The notes under the pieces: model-generated
Database searches by the model: none
Told to the model about the DNA's origin: nothing
What the model saw: only the letters and a program-made list of their open reading frames with translations
Origin: DASRDU01 sp046331565
Lineage (GTDB): Bacteria; Acidobacteriota; Blastocatellia; RBC074
Direction: 5' to 3'
Assembly (NCBI GenBank): GCA_046331565.1
Contig: JAXLQP010000001.1
Span: forward strand, 310,001-374,000
Length of the DNA stretch: 64,000 bases
In this document: positions 43,368-52,565 of the stretch, piece by piece
Position numbering within the stretch: the stretch's first letter is position 1
Layout of the letters: each line of letters opens with the position of its first letter
Program-made: the position numbers and the translations under genes

Positions 43368-44624
43368 ATGGACGTTCCACGCAGTGACAAGGTCAAACGT
43401 AATAAACGCATTCGTCGCATTCTCTACGTCATTCTGACCATCGCGGTCATCAGCGGCGCGACGGTCGGCTTATCAAGGCTCAAACCCGCAGCGCCGAGCA
43501 TTGACGCCGGAACGGTTTATTCCGGTGAAGTGGTGCGCAACGAAATGGTGCGCAACGTGCGCGGCATCGGCACGCTCGTTCCTGAAGAGATTCGCTGGAT
43601 TCCGGCCACCGTCAGCGGGCGCATCGAAAAACGCAATGTCAAACCCGGGGCGGTCGTCAAAGCCGACACCGTGCTGATTGAACTGAGCAATCCTGAAATC
43701 GAGCGCGACGTGCTTGACGCCCGAACTCAGGTGGATGCGGCCAAAGCCGAACTGCGCAATCAGGAAGTCCAGCTTCAAAGCCAGCGGCTCAATCAGCAGG
43801 CGCAGGCCGCGACCGTGCGCGCTGATTTCACGCGCTCAAAACTACAGGCCGAAGCCAATGAAACGCTGGCAAAGGAAGGCCTCGTTTCAGACCTGATTCT
43901 GAAGCAGTCGAAAAGCCAGGCCGAAGAACTGGCCACGCGCAACCGCATCGAACAGGAACGCCTGGACATCGGCACCAAATCCATTGACGCGCAGATTGCC
44001 GTTTACAAGGCCCGCGTCGCTCAGCTTGAGGCGCTTTACGAACTGCGCCGCAAACAGCTCGATTCATTGAAAGTCAGAGCAGGCATCAACGGCGTCGTGC
44101 AGGAAGTTCCGGTGCAGGTCGGGCAGCAGGTCGCCATCGGCACACAACTCGCCCGCGTGGCCGACCCGTCAAGGCTCAAGGCCGAAGTCAAAATCGCTGA
44201 GACGCAGGCCAAAGACATCGCCATCGGTCAGCCCGCGCAGATTGACACGCGCAACGGCATCATCGAAGGCCGCGTCATTCGCATTGACCCCGGCGCAACC
44301 CAGGGCACGCGCACCGTTGACGTGCAACTCAACGGCGAACTGCCGAAAGGCGCAGTGCCTGATATGAGCGTGGATGGCACGATTGAACTTGAACGCCTGC
44401 GGGATGTACTGAATATGCCGCGCCCGGCCTTTGGCCAGGAAAACAGCACGATCAGCCTGTTCAAATACGTCGAAGGCGGCAGGGAAGCCGTGCGCGTGCA
44501 GGTCAAACTGGGCCGCAGTTCGGTCAATAAAATCGAGATTCTCGAAGGTCTCAACGTCGGTGACCGGGTGATTCTCTCTGACACTTCGCAGTACGACTCA
44601 TTCAACCGTATTCGTCTGAACTGA
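43368..44624 (+). CDS. Membrane-fusion (periplasmic adaptor) protein, HlyD/MacA type
   Basis: A 418-residue protein anchored by one N-terminal helix (RRILYVILTIAVISGATVG) with the rest in the periplasm. A lipoyl/barrel-sandwich half (VRGIGTLVPEEIRWIP) is interrupted by a long coiled coil (about 110-215, rich in Q, E, A and R). The second half-motif VRAGINGVVQEVPVQVGQQV and beta-barrel domains follow. It would link an inner-membrane ABC permease to an outer-membrane channel. Its operon partner is an ABC ATPase, but no permease gene is adjacent; four ADOP permeases lie 4-20 kb downstream. CGGAGGA precedes the ATG. Confidence 0.88.
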   Translation: MDVPRSDKVKRNKRIRRILYVILTIAVISGATVGLSRLKPAAPSIDAGTVYSGEVVRNEMVRNVRGIGTLVPEEIRWIPATVSGRIEKRNVKPGAVVKADTVLIELSNPEIERDVLDARTQVDAAKAELRNQEVQLQSQRLNQQAQAATVRADFTRSKLQAEANETLAKEGLVSDLILKQSKSQAEELATRNRIEQERLDIGTKSIDAQIAVYKARVAQLEALYELRRKQLDSLKVRAGINGVVQEVPVQVGQQVAIGTQLARVADPSRLKAEVKIAETQAKDIAIGQPAQIDTRNGIIEGRVIRIDPGATQGTRTVDVQLNGELPKGAVPDMSVDGTIELERLRDVLNMPRPAFGQENSTISLFKYVEGGREAVRVQVKLGRSSVNKIEILEGLNVGDRVILSDTSQYDSFNRIRLN

Positions 44625-44715
44625 TTTACCAACCGGCTCTGGTTACCGCACCGGGTTGTCTGGTGCAGTACCGGGAGCTTGAGCGACCGGGTATTCGCAA
44701 AAAGGAAGAACAAAG

Positions 44716-45411
<696 letters not shown>

Positions 45412-45423
45412 ATTTCAGTCAGC

Positions 45424-45484
45424 AAAAAGCAGCAGGCAGCCGTCAGAAGGATGAGTTACTTCTGACGGCTGCCTGCTGCTTTTT
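45424..45484. terminator. 26-bp perfect-stem terminator
   Basis: Arms 45424-45449 and 45459-45484 (core AAAAAGCAGCAGGCAGCC) pair without mismatch around a 9-base loop, with an A-run on one side and a T-run on the other. Expected to end the adaptor/ATPase transcript. Confidence 0.8.
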
Positions 45485-45558
45485 GGTGTGACACGGTGGT
45501 AGAGTACTGCCCGCCACAGCACACTGTCCTGAATCAGATTTCAATTGTGTCAATGGAA

Positions 45559-45645
45559 AGTGTGGCGCGATTTGCCCGCAGTCGCGCGGCATCCCTCAAG
45601 GGCGTGTTGGGCGAGCCGCGCGATTCTGGCAAATCGCGCCACACT
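45559..45645. repeat. Inverted repeat, AGTGTGGCGCGATTTGCC arms
   Basis: 18-base arms 45559-45576 and 45628-45645 with a further GCGCGGC/GCCGCGC pairing inside. A shorter relative (TTGCGCGATTT) forms a hairpin at about 58053-58078 upstream of the third ADOP gene. Confidence 0.8.
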
Positions 45646-45708
45646 GGTTGTTCCGAACACTGATCTGAAATCCGATCCAGGTGAAAGCACCATGAAGAAA
45701 ACACGACG

Positions 45709-45792
45709 CCCCCTCGTAGTAACGAATTTATTCGTTTCGACTTGAAAACCTGTGCCTTCGCAGCAGAACGAATAAATTCGTTACTACGGGGG
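45709..45792. repeat. Inverted repeat, family B, copy 2
   Basis: Arms at 45709-45737 (core CGTAGTAACGAATTTATTCG) and 45765-45792 pair nearly perfectly. Compared with copy 1 at 35867, base changes in one arm are matched in the other, so pairing is kept. Confidence 0.88.
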
Positions 45793-45873
45793 TGGTTCGG
45801 CTTTCCTTCGGAACATTTGGATTGAAGGGCAGGATTCTGACATTCACTGCACTGTAACTGTGAGGACATCACT

Positions 45874-47094
45874 ATGACGACAATCAAAGCTTCTGATGGC
45901 GGCGAGTTTGAGGCTTATCTCGCGCTGCCTGCGGGCGGGCGCGGGCCGGGCATTATTCTGTTGCAGGAAATTTTCGGCGTCAACCAGGACATGCGTGCAA
46001 TTGCCGACTGGTACGCGCAGCGCGGCTTTGTCGTGATCTGCCCCGATCTGTTCTGGCGGCAGGAACGCGGCGTACAACTGACCGATCAGACCGACGCGGA
46101 ATGGGCGCGCGCCTTTGAACTTTATCAGGGACTCGATGAAGCGAAGGCCGTTGATGACGCAGGCGCGACGCTTGAATTTCTGCGGCAGCATCCGGCCTGC
46201 AACGGGCGCGTCGGCGCAACCGGTTTCTGTCTGGGCGGCAAGCTGGCTTACCTCCTGGCCACGCGCTGGCAGCCTGATTGCAGCGCCGGTTATTACGGCG
46301 TCGGCATTGAAAACGCGCTGGCTGAAATTGAAAACCTGAAACATCCGCTGATGCTGCACATCGCGCAGCAGGACAAATTCTGCCCGCCCGAAGCGCAGGC
46401 GAAAATTCACGCCGCGCTCGATCATCACCCGCTCGTCACCATTCACGATTACCCCGGTCAGGATCACGCCTTTGCCCGCGTCGGCGGGGCGCATTACAAC
46501 GCGCAGGCGGCGGAACTGGCGAACCTGCGCACGCTCGAATTTTTTGTGCGACACCTGGGCGGCGTGAGCGGCGCGATGGCTTCGGCAAAGCTGTCGGCGC
46601 TGTGGGATGAACACGTCCGGCACGAATTCGCCACCCGCGACACCGAAGCCACGCTGGAAACGATGGTCGAGGATGCTTACGTCAATCACATTCCGGTGCT
46701 GACGGGCGGCGTCGGACACACTGAGCTGCGTGAGTTTTATGCCCGGCGTTTCATTCCGCAGATGCCGCCGGACACCGCGATGACGCCCGTTTCGCGCACC
46801 ATCGGCCCTGATCGCGTCGTGGATGAAATGGTCTTTGAATTCACTCACACGATCAGCATGGACTGGATGCTGCCCGGCGTTGCGCCAACCCATCGCCACG
46901 TCAAAGTGCCGCTGATCGTCGTGATTCACTTCCGCGACGGCAAACTGGCGCACGAACATATTTACTGGGATCAGGCTTCGGTGCTGGCGCAGCTTGGCCT
47001 GATTGACGCGGCCAGTTTGCCGGTCGCCGGAGTTGAAAGCGCAGAAAAAGTGCTCAACCCGCAACTGCCCTCAAACCAACTGATGAATCGCTGA
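45874..47094 (+). CDS. Dienelactone hydrolase fused to an NTF2/SnoaL-like domain
   Basis: A 406-residue cytoplasmic protein. Residues 1-235 form a dienelactone hydrolase (carboxymethylenebutenolidase) with E32 (QEIFGVN), nucleophile C119 (GFCLGG), D167 (QQDKF) and H198 (QDHAF), the complete catalytic set. Residues 245-390 form an NTF2-like/SnoaL-like cone fold (ATLETMVEDAYVNHIPVLTGG, split as ATLETMVEDAYV and NHIPVLTGG; VVIHFRDGKLAHEHIYWDQ). The second domain often holds small hydrophobic ligands or acts as an isomerase. The fusion suggests sequential steps on one lactone or enol substrate. GTGAGGACA precedes the ATG. Confidence 0.85.
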   Translation: MTTIKASDGGEFEAYLALPAGGRGPGIILLQEIFGVNQDMRAIADWYAQRGFVVICPDLFWRQERGVQLTDQTDAEWARAFELYQGLDEAKAVDDAGATLEFLRQHPACNGRVGATGFCLGGKLAYLLATRWQPDCSAGYYGVGIENALAEIENLKHPLMLHIAQQDKFCPPEAQAKIHAALDHHPLVTIHDYPGQDHAFARVGGAHYNAQAAELANLRTLEFFVRHLGGVSGAMASAKLSALWDEHVRHEFATRDTEATLETMVEDAYVNHIPVLTGGVGHTELREFYARRFIPQMPPDTAMTPVSRTIGPDRVVDEMVFEFTHTISMDWMLPGVAPTHRHVKVPLIVVIHFRDGKLAHEHIYWDQASVLAQLGLIDAASLPVAGVESAEKVLNPQLPSNQLMNR

Positions 47095-47098
47095 ACAC

Positions 47099-47194
47099 TC
47101 GCCTGGGTACGCACGCTGCCAGCGTGCCAAGCTTCGGGTAAATACTAACTACCCGAAGCCCGGCACGCTGGCAGCGTGTGCGTACCCAGGCGAG
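47099..47194. repeat. Inverted repeat, family C, copy 2
   Basis: Arms 47099-47140 and 47150-47194 (core GGTACGCACGCTGCCAGCG) pair almost completely; the right arm carries a few extra bases. Immediately followed by a small hairpin (GTGAATTGAC/GTCAATTCAC, 47194-47218). Confidence 0.88.
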
Positions 47195-47248
47195 TGAATT
47201 GACCCTGTGTCAATTCACTCGCCACAACTTTCGCGACGATTTTTGAGG

Positions 47249-47254
47249 TATAAT
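47249..47254 (+). promoter_or_regulatory. Likely sigma-70 -10 box of the Bax-inhibitor-1 gene
   Basis: A perfect TATAAT lies 30 bases before the ATG at 47285. I see no convincing -35 at 17 bases spacing. Confidence 0.5.
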
Positions 47255-47284
47255 CGGGCGCAGGAAACAAGGAGGACGCTGGTT

Positions 47285-48031
47285 ATGCAAAACATGGATT
47301 CACTGATTGCCCGGCAGTTTCAGACTCAGGCGCAGTCCGTCAGGCCGCTGGTGCTGATGATGCTGGCCGCCCTGCTGGTGCTGGTGGGCGGGTTGCGCAT
47401 TCTGCCGGAAGAAAGCACGCCGCTGACGGTCAAGGTCATGTCGCTGCTCGCGCCGACCCTGGCGACGGCGAGCGTGGGCGCTTATGTCGGGCGCAATTTG
47501 CGCGGCTGGATTGCGGCCATCGGGCTGCTGGTGGTTTCAGTCATCGGGCTGTTCATCATTCGCGCCGCAGGTGGCAGCGTGGCTGCGATTCCGCTGCTGC
47601 TCGGCTGGGGCTTCATCAACGGCATGATGCTGGGGCCGCTCATCAGCGCGGTCATTGCCGAGGAAGGGCCGGGCATCGTGATGCAGGCGCTGACCGGAAC
47701 AACGGCGGTGATGATGGGCACGGGACTGGTGGCGATGGTCACGGGAATTGATTTCAGCTTTCTGATGCCGATGCTGTTTGTCGGCCTGATCGGCCTCATC
47801 GTGGTCGGGCTGATCGGCATCTTCGTGCGCTTTTCGCGGACGGTCAATCTGGCTTATTCAATTCTCGGAATGGCCATCTTCGCCGGATACTTCCTGTTCG
47901 ATTTCTTCCGACTGAGCCGCAGCGAAAACACCTGGGAAGCGGCGGCGCAGATGACGACCAGGCTGTATCTCGACTTCGCCAACTTTTTCATCTACCTGCT
48001 GCAGTTCCTGATGTCATCAAGGCGCAGGTAA
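47285..48031 (+). CDS. Bax inhibitor-1 / YccA family membrane protein
   Basis: A 248-residue protein with seven hydrophobic helices and the family's closing motif YLDFANFFIYLLQFL. In YccA and relatives this fold is associated with modulation of FtsH protease or with calcium leak; the role here is unknown. The start is set by AAGGAGG nine bases upstream and a TATAAT box; an earlier in-frame start would read through the repeat. A strong intrinsic terminator follows, so it is a single-gene unit. Confidence 0.88.
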   Translation: MQNMDSLIARQFQTQAQSVRPLVLMMLAALLVLVGGLRILPEESTPLTVKVMSLLAPTLATASVGAYVGRNLRGWIAAIGLLVVSVIGLFIIRAAGGSVAAIPLLLGWGFINGMMLGPLISAVIAEEGPGIVMQALTGTTAVMMGTGLVAMVTGIDFSFLMPMLFVGLIGLIVVGLIGIFVRFSRTVNLAYSILGMAIFAGYFLFDFFRLSRSENTWEAAAQMTTRLYLDFANFFIYLLQFLMSSRRR

Positions 48032-48061
48032 AGCCACATTCAGATCAGATGGCTGACAGAG

Positions 48062-48095
48062 GCCGGACAATCTATGATTGTCCGGCTTTCTTTTT
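48062..48095 (+). terminator. Intrinsic terminator of the Bax-inhibitor-1 gene
   Basis: Perfect 11-bp stem (GCCGGACAATC) with a 3-base loop followed by TTTCTTTTT. Confidence 0.9.
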
Positions 48096-48100
48096 GCCGT

Positions 48101-48146
48101 CGTTGTTCCGCTTTTGGGAATGCGGATTCCCGAAAGCGAACAATGG
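48101..48146. promoter_or_regulatory. Putative enhancer palindrome 2
   Basis: GTTCCGCTTTTGGGAAT pairs with ATTCCCGAAAGCGAAC around GCGG. This is the longest copy, with pairing out to 48101 and 48146. Its centre (48123.5) is 79.5 bases upstream of the sigma-54-like element at 48203. Confidence 0.6.
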
Positions 48147-48202
48147 CTTGCAGGCCGGAAATGATGACGCATAGAAAATCGGGGATTTATTGTTGCGCAG
48201 TG

Positions 48203-48218
48203 CGGCACGGCGTTTGGT
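48203..48218 (+). promoter_or_regulatory. Sigma-54-like promoter upstream of the first ADOP gene
   Basis: CGGCACGGCGTTTGGT matches the -24 element except the first base, and the -12 element except G for C. It lies 314 bases before the ATG, so the leader would be long and contain several hairpins. Confidence 0.5.
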
Positions 48219-48272
48219 TAACTGATTCAGACGGCGAATAACGATTCAGCGCAGTAATGTGCCACGCGCCAC

Positions 48273-48389
48273 CGTCCCTGAAGGGGACGCAGTTACAAAC
48301 CAGAATGCGACTCCTTCAGAGTCGGAATGTTTTATGCCCGATTCGGCGGGTTGCACCCGCCGCTATTGAATTCGTCCGCTCTGCGGACG
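48273..48389 (+). repeat. Row of four 17-nt hairpins
   Basis: Four independent perfect hairpins of exactly 17 bases each: CGTCCCTGAAGGGGACG (48273-48289), CGACTCCTTCAGAGTCG (48308-48324), GGCGGGTTGCACCCGCC (48345-48361) and CGTCCGCTCTGCGGACG (48373-48389). They fall in the presumed leader of the first ADOP transcript. Their sequences differ but size is constant. Confidence 0.8.
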
Positions 48390-48432
48390 GAATGGATTTT
48401 CAATTGAATTGAGACACGCAACAGCAGCACAC

Positions 48433-48512
48433 GAATTCACCGCAGAGGACACAGCGGAGACCAGATCTGATGCGCCCTCTGTGAACCTCCGTGCCCCTCT
48501 GTGGTGAATTTC
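48433..48512. repeat. Inverted repeat (ATTCACCRCAGAGG arms)
   Basis: AATTCACCGCAGAGGACACA near 48433 pairs imperfectly with the complement ending at 48512 (TCTGTGGTGAATTT). This is a widespread kind of dispersed repeat in related genomes. It ends 20 bases before the ADOP start. Confidence 0.6.
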
Positions 48513-48531
48513 CCTGTCCTGTGAGGAAAGT

Positions 48532-50985
48532 ATGGACACACTGATTCAGGATGTGCGGTTTGGCTTCAGGCAGTTGCTCAAGGCTCCGGGTTTTACGGCG
48601 ATTGCGATTTTGTCGCTGACGCTCGGCATTGGCGCGAATACGGCCATTTTCAGCCTCGTCAATACGGTCTTGTTCCGGCCCTTCCCGGTGCGCAATTCGC
48701 ACGAACTGGTTTCGATTGCGGTGAAGGGAAAGAACGACAGCGTGCAGGCTTTCTCTTATCCGACTTATCGTGATTTTCGTGATCGCAGCGAAGTTTTTAC
48801 GGGCATCTATCTGACGCGCATGGCGCCGATGAGTCTGAGCCTGGGCGGCAGCAACGTGCGCGTGTGGGGCAATCTGGCTTCGGGCAATTACTTCGATGTC
48901 CTCGGTGTCAGCGCCATTGCCGGGCGCACCTTCACGCCGGAAGAAGATAAAAACAAACTCGGTCATCCGGTCGCAGTGATCAGTTACGGCTGCTGGCAGC
49001 GGCGTTTTGGCGGCGACCCTGCGGCCATCGGCAGAGACATTCTGATCAATAATCACAGCTTCAAAATCATCGGCGTCACGCCCGACGGCTTCAAGGGAAC
49101 AGATTTGATTTACACGCCTGAAATCTGGATTCCGATGATGATGCAGCCCTGGATTGAACCGGGCGGCGACTTTCTGGAAAAACGCGGCACACAGAATAGT
49201 TTTGCAGTTGGCCGTCTGAAACCGGGCATCACAAAACAACAGGCCGAGGCCGCGCTGAATGTTCTGGCGCAGCAACTGGCGAAGGAATATCCGAACGATG
49301 AAGAAGGCAAGACCGTTGAACTGATCCCGCCCGGTTTCATCATCCCGACCTTTCGCAGCGCCATTGTCAGCTTTTCGGCAGTGATGATGGTTGCGGTCGG
49401 GCTGGTGCTGATGATTGCGTGCGTGAATCTGGCTAGCCTGCTGCTGGCGCGCGCAACTGATCGCCGCCGCGAAATCGCCGTGCGCCTGGCGATTGGCGCG
49501 AGCCGCTGGCGCATCATCAGACAACTGCTGACCGAAAACACATTGCTCGCACTCACAGGCGGGCTGCTTGGCGTAACGCTGGCCGCGTGGCTGATTGATC
49601 TGGTGCTGGCATTCAAGCCGCCGATTGATATTCCGATTGGCCTTGAGCTGGCGCTTGACTGGCGCGTGATCGCTTTTTCGGTGCTGGTGTCGCTGCTGAC
49701 CGGAATGATTTTCGGACTCGCTCCGGCGATGCAGGCGACCAGTCCTGATCTGATTCCGGCGCTCAAGGACGCAACCCGCGCCGCAGGCTTTCGCCGTTCG
49801 AAACTGCGCAGCGGGCTGGTCGTCGCGCAACTGGCGTTATCGGCAGTGCTGCTGGTCGCTGCCGGTCTGGTCGTGCGCGCATTGCAGCAGGTGCAGACGC
49901 TCAATCCCGGCTTTGAGACTGAACGCGGTCTGATTATGTCCTTCGATCTGGGTTTGCAGGGTTACGATCAGGCCAGAGGCGAGCAGTTTCAGCGGCAGAT
50001 CATCGAACGCCTTCAGTCGCTGCCCGGCGTGCGCGCGGCAGCAATCACCGATCTCTTTCCGCTCAGCATCAACTATTCAAACAATAATTTCTATGTCGAA
50101 GGCCAGCCGTCCGAGCGCGGCGCGAATGTGCCGACTGCCATGGTCGCTTCGGTGTCGGCAAATTACCTGACGACGATGAACGTTCCGCTGCTTGCGGGCC
50201 GCGATTTCAGCGCGCAGGATACAGACAAATCAACCCATATTGTCATTGTCAACGAAGCTTTCGTTCATCACTTCTTTCCCGGCCTGAAATCATTGCAGGA
50301 CGCGGTTGGCAAACGCATCAGCACGCGCGGCACCGAAGGCCCCTGGTGGCAGATTGCCGGAGTCACAAAGACCGGCAAATACTGGACGCTGAGCGAAGCG
50401 CCGCAGCCATTCGTGTACTTCCCGCTGCTGCAATCGCCCACGATTTCGTGGAATACGCTGGTCGTGCGCACGGCCTCTGATCCGCTGCCGCTTGCGGGCG
50501 CAATTCGTGGCGAATTTCAAAAACTCGACCCGACGCTGCCGGTCGTGGATGTCAAAACGATCACGCAGCACCTGGGCCTGTCGCTGTATCCGGCCAGAGT
50601 CGCCGCCGGACTGCTCGGCAGCTTTGGCCTGCTCGCGCTCGTCCTGGCCGCGACCGGCATTTACGGCGTCATGGCCTATTCAGTCAGCCAGCGCACCCGC
50701 GAAATCGGCATCAGAATGGCGCTCGGAGCCAGTAAAAACGATGTGCTGCAAATGGTCGTGCGGCAGGGCATGACGCTGATGCTCATCGGCCTCACCATCG
50801 GCCTCATCTGCGCCGTCGGCATAACGCGCCTGATGGCGAGCGTGCTTTACGGCGTCAGTTCAACCGATGTGGTGGCATTTGCCGCAGTGACGCTCCTGCT
50901 CGTGCTGGTCGTGTTCATAGCCTGTTACATTCCGGCGCGGCGGGCGGCAAAGGTTGATCCGATGGTGGCGCTGAGGTACGAGTGA
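48532..50985 (+). CDS. ADOP-type duplicated FtsX-fold permease 1
   Basis: An 817-residue inner-membrane protein. N-terminal cytoplasmic DVRFGFRQLLKAPGF precedes helix 1 (about 21-45, ending GANTAIFSLVN). A MacB-type periplasmic domain (about 50-270) and a first FtsX domain (about 276-405, three helices, with LLLARATDRRREIAVRLAIGA at the cytoplasmic coupling site, split LLLARATDRRRE and IAVRLAIGA) follow. Then comes a repeat of the whole layout: helix about 425-450, second periplasmic domain, second FtsX domain ending RRAAKVDPMVALRYE. This is the TIGR03434 ADOP architecture, described as lacking adjacent ATPases. A stand-alone MacB-type ATPase lies 3.1 kb upstream. GAGG precedes the ATG. Confidence 0.92.
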   Translation: MDTLIQDVRFGFRQLLKAPGFTAIAILSLTLGIGANTAIFSLVNTVLFRPFPVRNSHELVSIAVKGKNDSVQAFSYPTYRDFRDRSEVFTGIYLTRMAPMSLSLGGSNVRVWGNLASGNYFDVLGVSAIAGRTFTPEEDKNKLGHPVAVISYGCWQRRFGGDPAAIGRDILINNHSFKIIGVTPDGFKGTDLIYTPEIWIPMMMQPWIEPGGDFLEKRGTQNSFAVGRLKPGITKQQAEAALNVLAQQLAKEYPNDEEGKTVELIPPGFIIPTFRSAIVSFSAVMMVAVGLVLMIACVNLASLLLARATDRRREIAVRLAIGASRWRIIRQLLTENTLLALTGGLLGVTLAAWLIDLVLAFKPPIDIPIGLELALDWRVIAFSVLVSLLTGMIFGLAPAMQATSPDLIPALKDATRAAGFRRSKLRSGLVVAQLALSAVLLVAAGLVVRALQQVQTLNPGFETERGLIMSFDLGLQGYDQARGEQFQRQIIERLQSLPGVRAAAITDLFPLSINYSNNNFYVEGQPSERGANVPTAMVASVSANYLTTMNVPLLAGRDFSAQDTDKSTHIVIVNEAFVHHFFPGLKSLQDAVGKRISTRGTEGPWWQIAGVTKTGKYWTLSEAPQPFVYFPLLQSPTISWNTLVVRTASDPLPLAGAIRGEFQKLDPTLPVVDVKTITQHLGLSLYPARVAAGLLGSFGLLALVLAATGIYGVMAYSVSQRTREIGIRMALGASKNDVLQMVVRQGMTLMLIGLTIGLICAVGITRLMASVLYGVSSTDVVAFAAVTLLLVLVVFIACYIPARRAAKVDPMVALRYE

Positions 50986-50997
50986 GAAGTGAGTGAG

Positions 50998-51384
50998 CTA
51001 TGGGTAAGGCTGCAGGTTCAGGTCAGTGATAAAGCGATAGTCGCGCTGATTCTTTGTGATGAATGGCTCGTTGTATTCCAGCGCAGTCGCGGCAATCAAC
51101 GCGTCCGCGATCAGCAGGCCGTGGCTCAGCCGATACTGGTGCAGCAGCCCAACGGCACGATCGGAGATCTGATCTGTGATTTTCAACACCTGAAAGCGGC
51201 GAAGGAAGATTTCAAGAGCCTGCAATTCTGATTTGTTGCTGCACCCCACAATCAGTTCCATTTGCGTAACCACACTGACAGCCAGTATTGATTGCTGCTC
51301 AAGGCGCAGCAGACAGGCAATGGCGTCCGCATTGCCTCGCCCTGCATCAATCAGAATATCGGTGTCAATGATAGTGAATGCCAC
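50998..51384 (-). CDS. PIN-domain toxin (VapC-like)
   Basis: A 128-residue PIN-domain ribonuclease with the acidic set D7, E43, D94 and D115 (IIDTDILID, MELIVG, IADALIAATAL, NQRDYRF). In VapBC modules the toxin cleaves tRNA or other RNA and is held by the antitoxin. Translation starts at GTG one base after the antitoxin stop, indicating coupling. It converges on the first ADOP gene with a 12-base gap. Confidence 0.85.
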   Translation of the reverse strand: MAFTIIDTDILIDAGRGNADAIACLLRLEQQSILAVSVVTQMELIVGCSNKSELQALEIFLRRFQVLKITDQISDRAVGLLHQYRLSHGLLIADALIAATALEYNEPFITKNQRDYRFITDLNLQPYP

Positions 51385-51385
51385 G

Positions 51386-51616
51386 TTACTGTCTCCACTC
51401 CGTCTCGCGGAGGCTGCGAACCCACGCTGTGCTGTCTGTCAGGTCGTCCCGGTCGCGCCACATGCCGATGAAGGCTTCTTCCTCCAGAGGGGGCCTGACA
51501 CTCGGAGTGGCAGACTGCTCATAACGTAGTCGCAGAAACGCAACGAAGCTTTCCACCAGACGCTGCCCTTCCGGCGGCAAGGCTCCGATTTCACGCAGTA
51601 TTTCCTGTTCAGTCAT
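51386..51616 (-). CDS. VapB-like antitoxin (DUF2281-type)
   Basis: A 76-residue protein upstream of the PIN gene. MTEQEILREIGALPPEGQRLVESFVAFL resembles DUF2281/VapB-like antitoxins (helical N-terminus; residues split: MTEQEILREIGALPP, EGQRLVESFVAFL), and an acidic, flexible C-terminus would wrap the toxin. The ATG at 51616 has GGAGGT seven bases upstream, better than the in-frame codon 15 bases before. Confidence 0.75.
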   Translation of the reverse strand: MTEQEILREIGALPPEGQRLVESFVAFLRLRYEQSATPSVRPPLEEEAFIGMWRDRDDLTDSTAWVRSLRETEWRQ

Positions 51617-51738
51617 AACGCTTACCTCCAATGATATTTTCCCTTATCAGGAACGGATGTCAAAGAAGAGATATTGCCGCGCCAGTCTCCGGCAAGGCGT
51701 TGTCCTGCCGAGGTCGGGTTCCTTTCACTTGTCACGCG

Positions 51739-52395
51739 TCACTGCTCTTGGCCGCCGCTCGCATCCAACGATTTGTTTGGCGGCGACTCATTTTCTCCCC
51801 GCTTTTTCAACCGTGCAAAGTTCCCACGAACCTTGAGCGGTTTGTAGGGCCACGCTGCGGTTTTTCCTGAGGCAGCGTTCTCGCAGACAGCGACTTCCAG
51901 TTGGAAACTCCCTTCGAGTTCATCAGAACCCGTGCGCGCGGTGGTGTGAAGATAACCTGTAGTCAGATCTGCGGGGCGACAGTTGAATGTCAGCGGTCTG
52001 CCCCCGAGTTTTACCGGAAATGCGACGTATGTTGCCTGAGTGAGCCGTCCTTCGCCGTCGGTTTCAATCAGAATGTCCCAGCCGCCGTCGGCGCTCAGCT
52101 CGATATGATCCGTTGCGATCTTCCCGACCCGGGCGCCGGGACTTGCCTGATCGAATCGCGGTCCGTGATCGTAACCCAGGAGAACGCCAGGGATTTCCCA
52201 CGGCGCGCGCCCTGAATTGAAGGCAGGCATCTCGACCTGAACCTCGAAGGCCGGGCCTCCGATTAAGCGCGAAGTATCCGACACATTCGGGCCAGGCGAG
52301 TTGCCCCTCCGTAGTCTCAACGCGACGATACAGGCAGAGAGCACTGCCAGCGCGATGATGAGCACCAATATCTTCCTGCCACGCATTATCATCAT
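51739..52395 (-). CDS. Hypothetical exported or lipoprotein with repeat-derived tail
   Basis: A 218-residue protein with one N-terminal hydrophobic segment (KILVLIIALAVLSACIVAL); LSAC could be a lipobox. The body (about 45-190) is soluble and beta-rich, with no family I recognise. The C-terminus NKSLDASGGQEQ is a tail that recurs in unrelated small proteins and reflects translation into a non-coding repeat, so the true end is uncertain. Same strand as the next gene upstream, separated from it by an attC-like palindrome. Confidence 0.55.
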   Translation of the reverse strand: MMIMRGRKILVLIIALAVLSACIVALRLRRGNSPGPNVSDTSRLIGGPAFEVQVEMPAFNSGRAPWEIPGVLLGYDHGPRFDQASPGARVGKIATDHIELSADGGWDILIETDGEGRLTQATYVAFPVKLGGRPLTFNCRPADLTTGYLHTTARTGSDELEGSFQLEVAVCENAASGKTAAWPYKPLKVRGNFARLKKRGENESPPNKSLDASGGQEQ

Positions 52396-52464
52396 AGTCC
52401 CGGTATTGTTGTAGAAACGTTCGGTGGCTGGATTGGATTGCTATGTTTTCTTCCGGGAATGAAA

Positions 52465-52562
52465 GCCGCCGAACGCCCGCGTTCAGCGGGGCCGCGAACG
52501 GCATTGAAGGCATGATGAGAAGCTTGCTGCGCGGCCTCCGCTGCAACGCATTGTTCGGCGGC
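52465..52562 (-). repeat. attC-like imperfect palindrome with bulged base
   Basis: Outer 10-base boxes GCCGCCGAAC (52465-52474) and GTTCGGCGGC (52553-52562) are perfect complements. The inner boxes GCGTTCAGCGG (52479-52489) and CCGCTGCAACGC (52538-52549) pair except for one extra base, and GGCCGCG/CGCGGCC pair further in. Two box pairs, one extrahelical base and a variable middle are the plan of integron attC sites. The outer core GTTCGGC departs from GTTRRRY at one base. It starts four bases after the stop of the 52566 gene. Confidence 0.5.
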
Positions 52563-52565
52563 GCA

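Noticed and set aside
51750..51790. A second complete attC site after the 51739 gene
   Set aside because: Only one arm (GCCGCCAAAC...) is visible; no complementary downstream arm was found, so it is at most a remnant.
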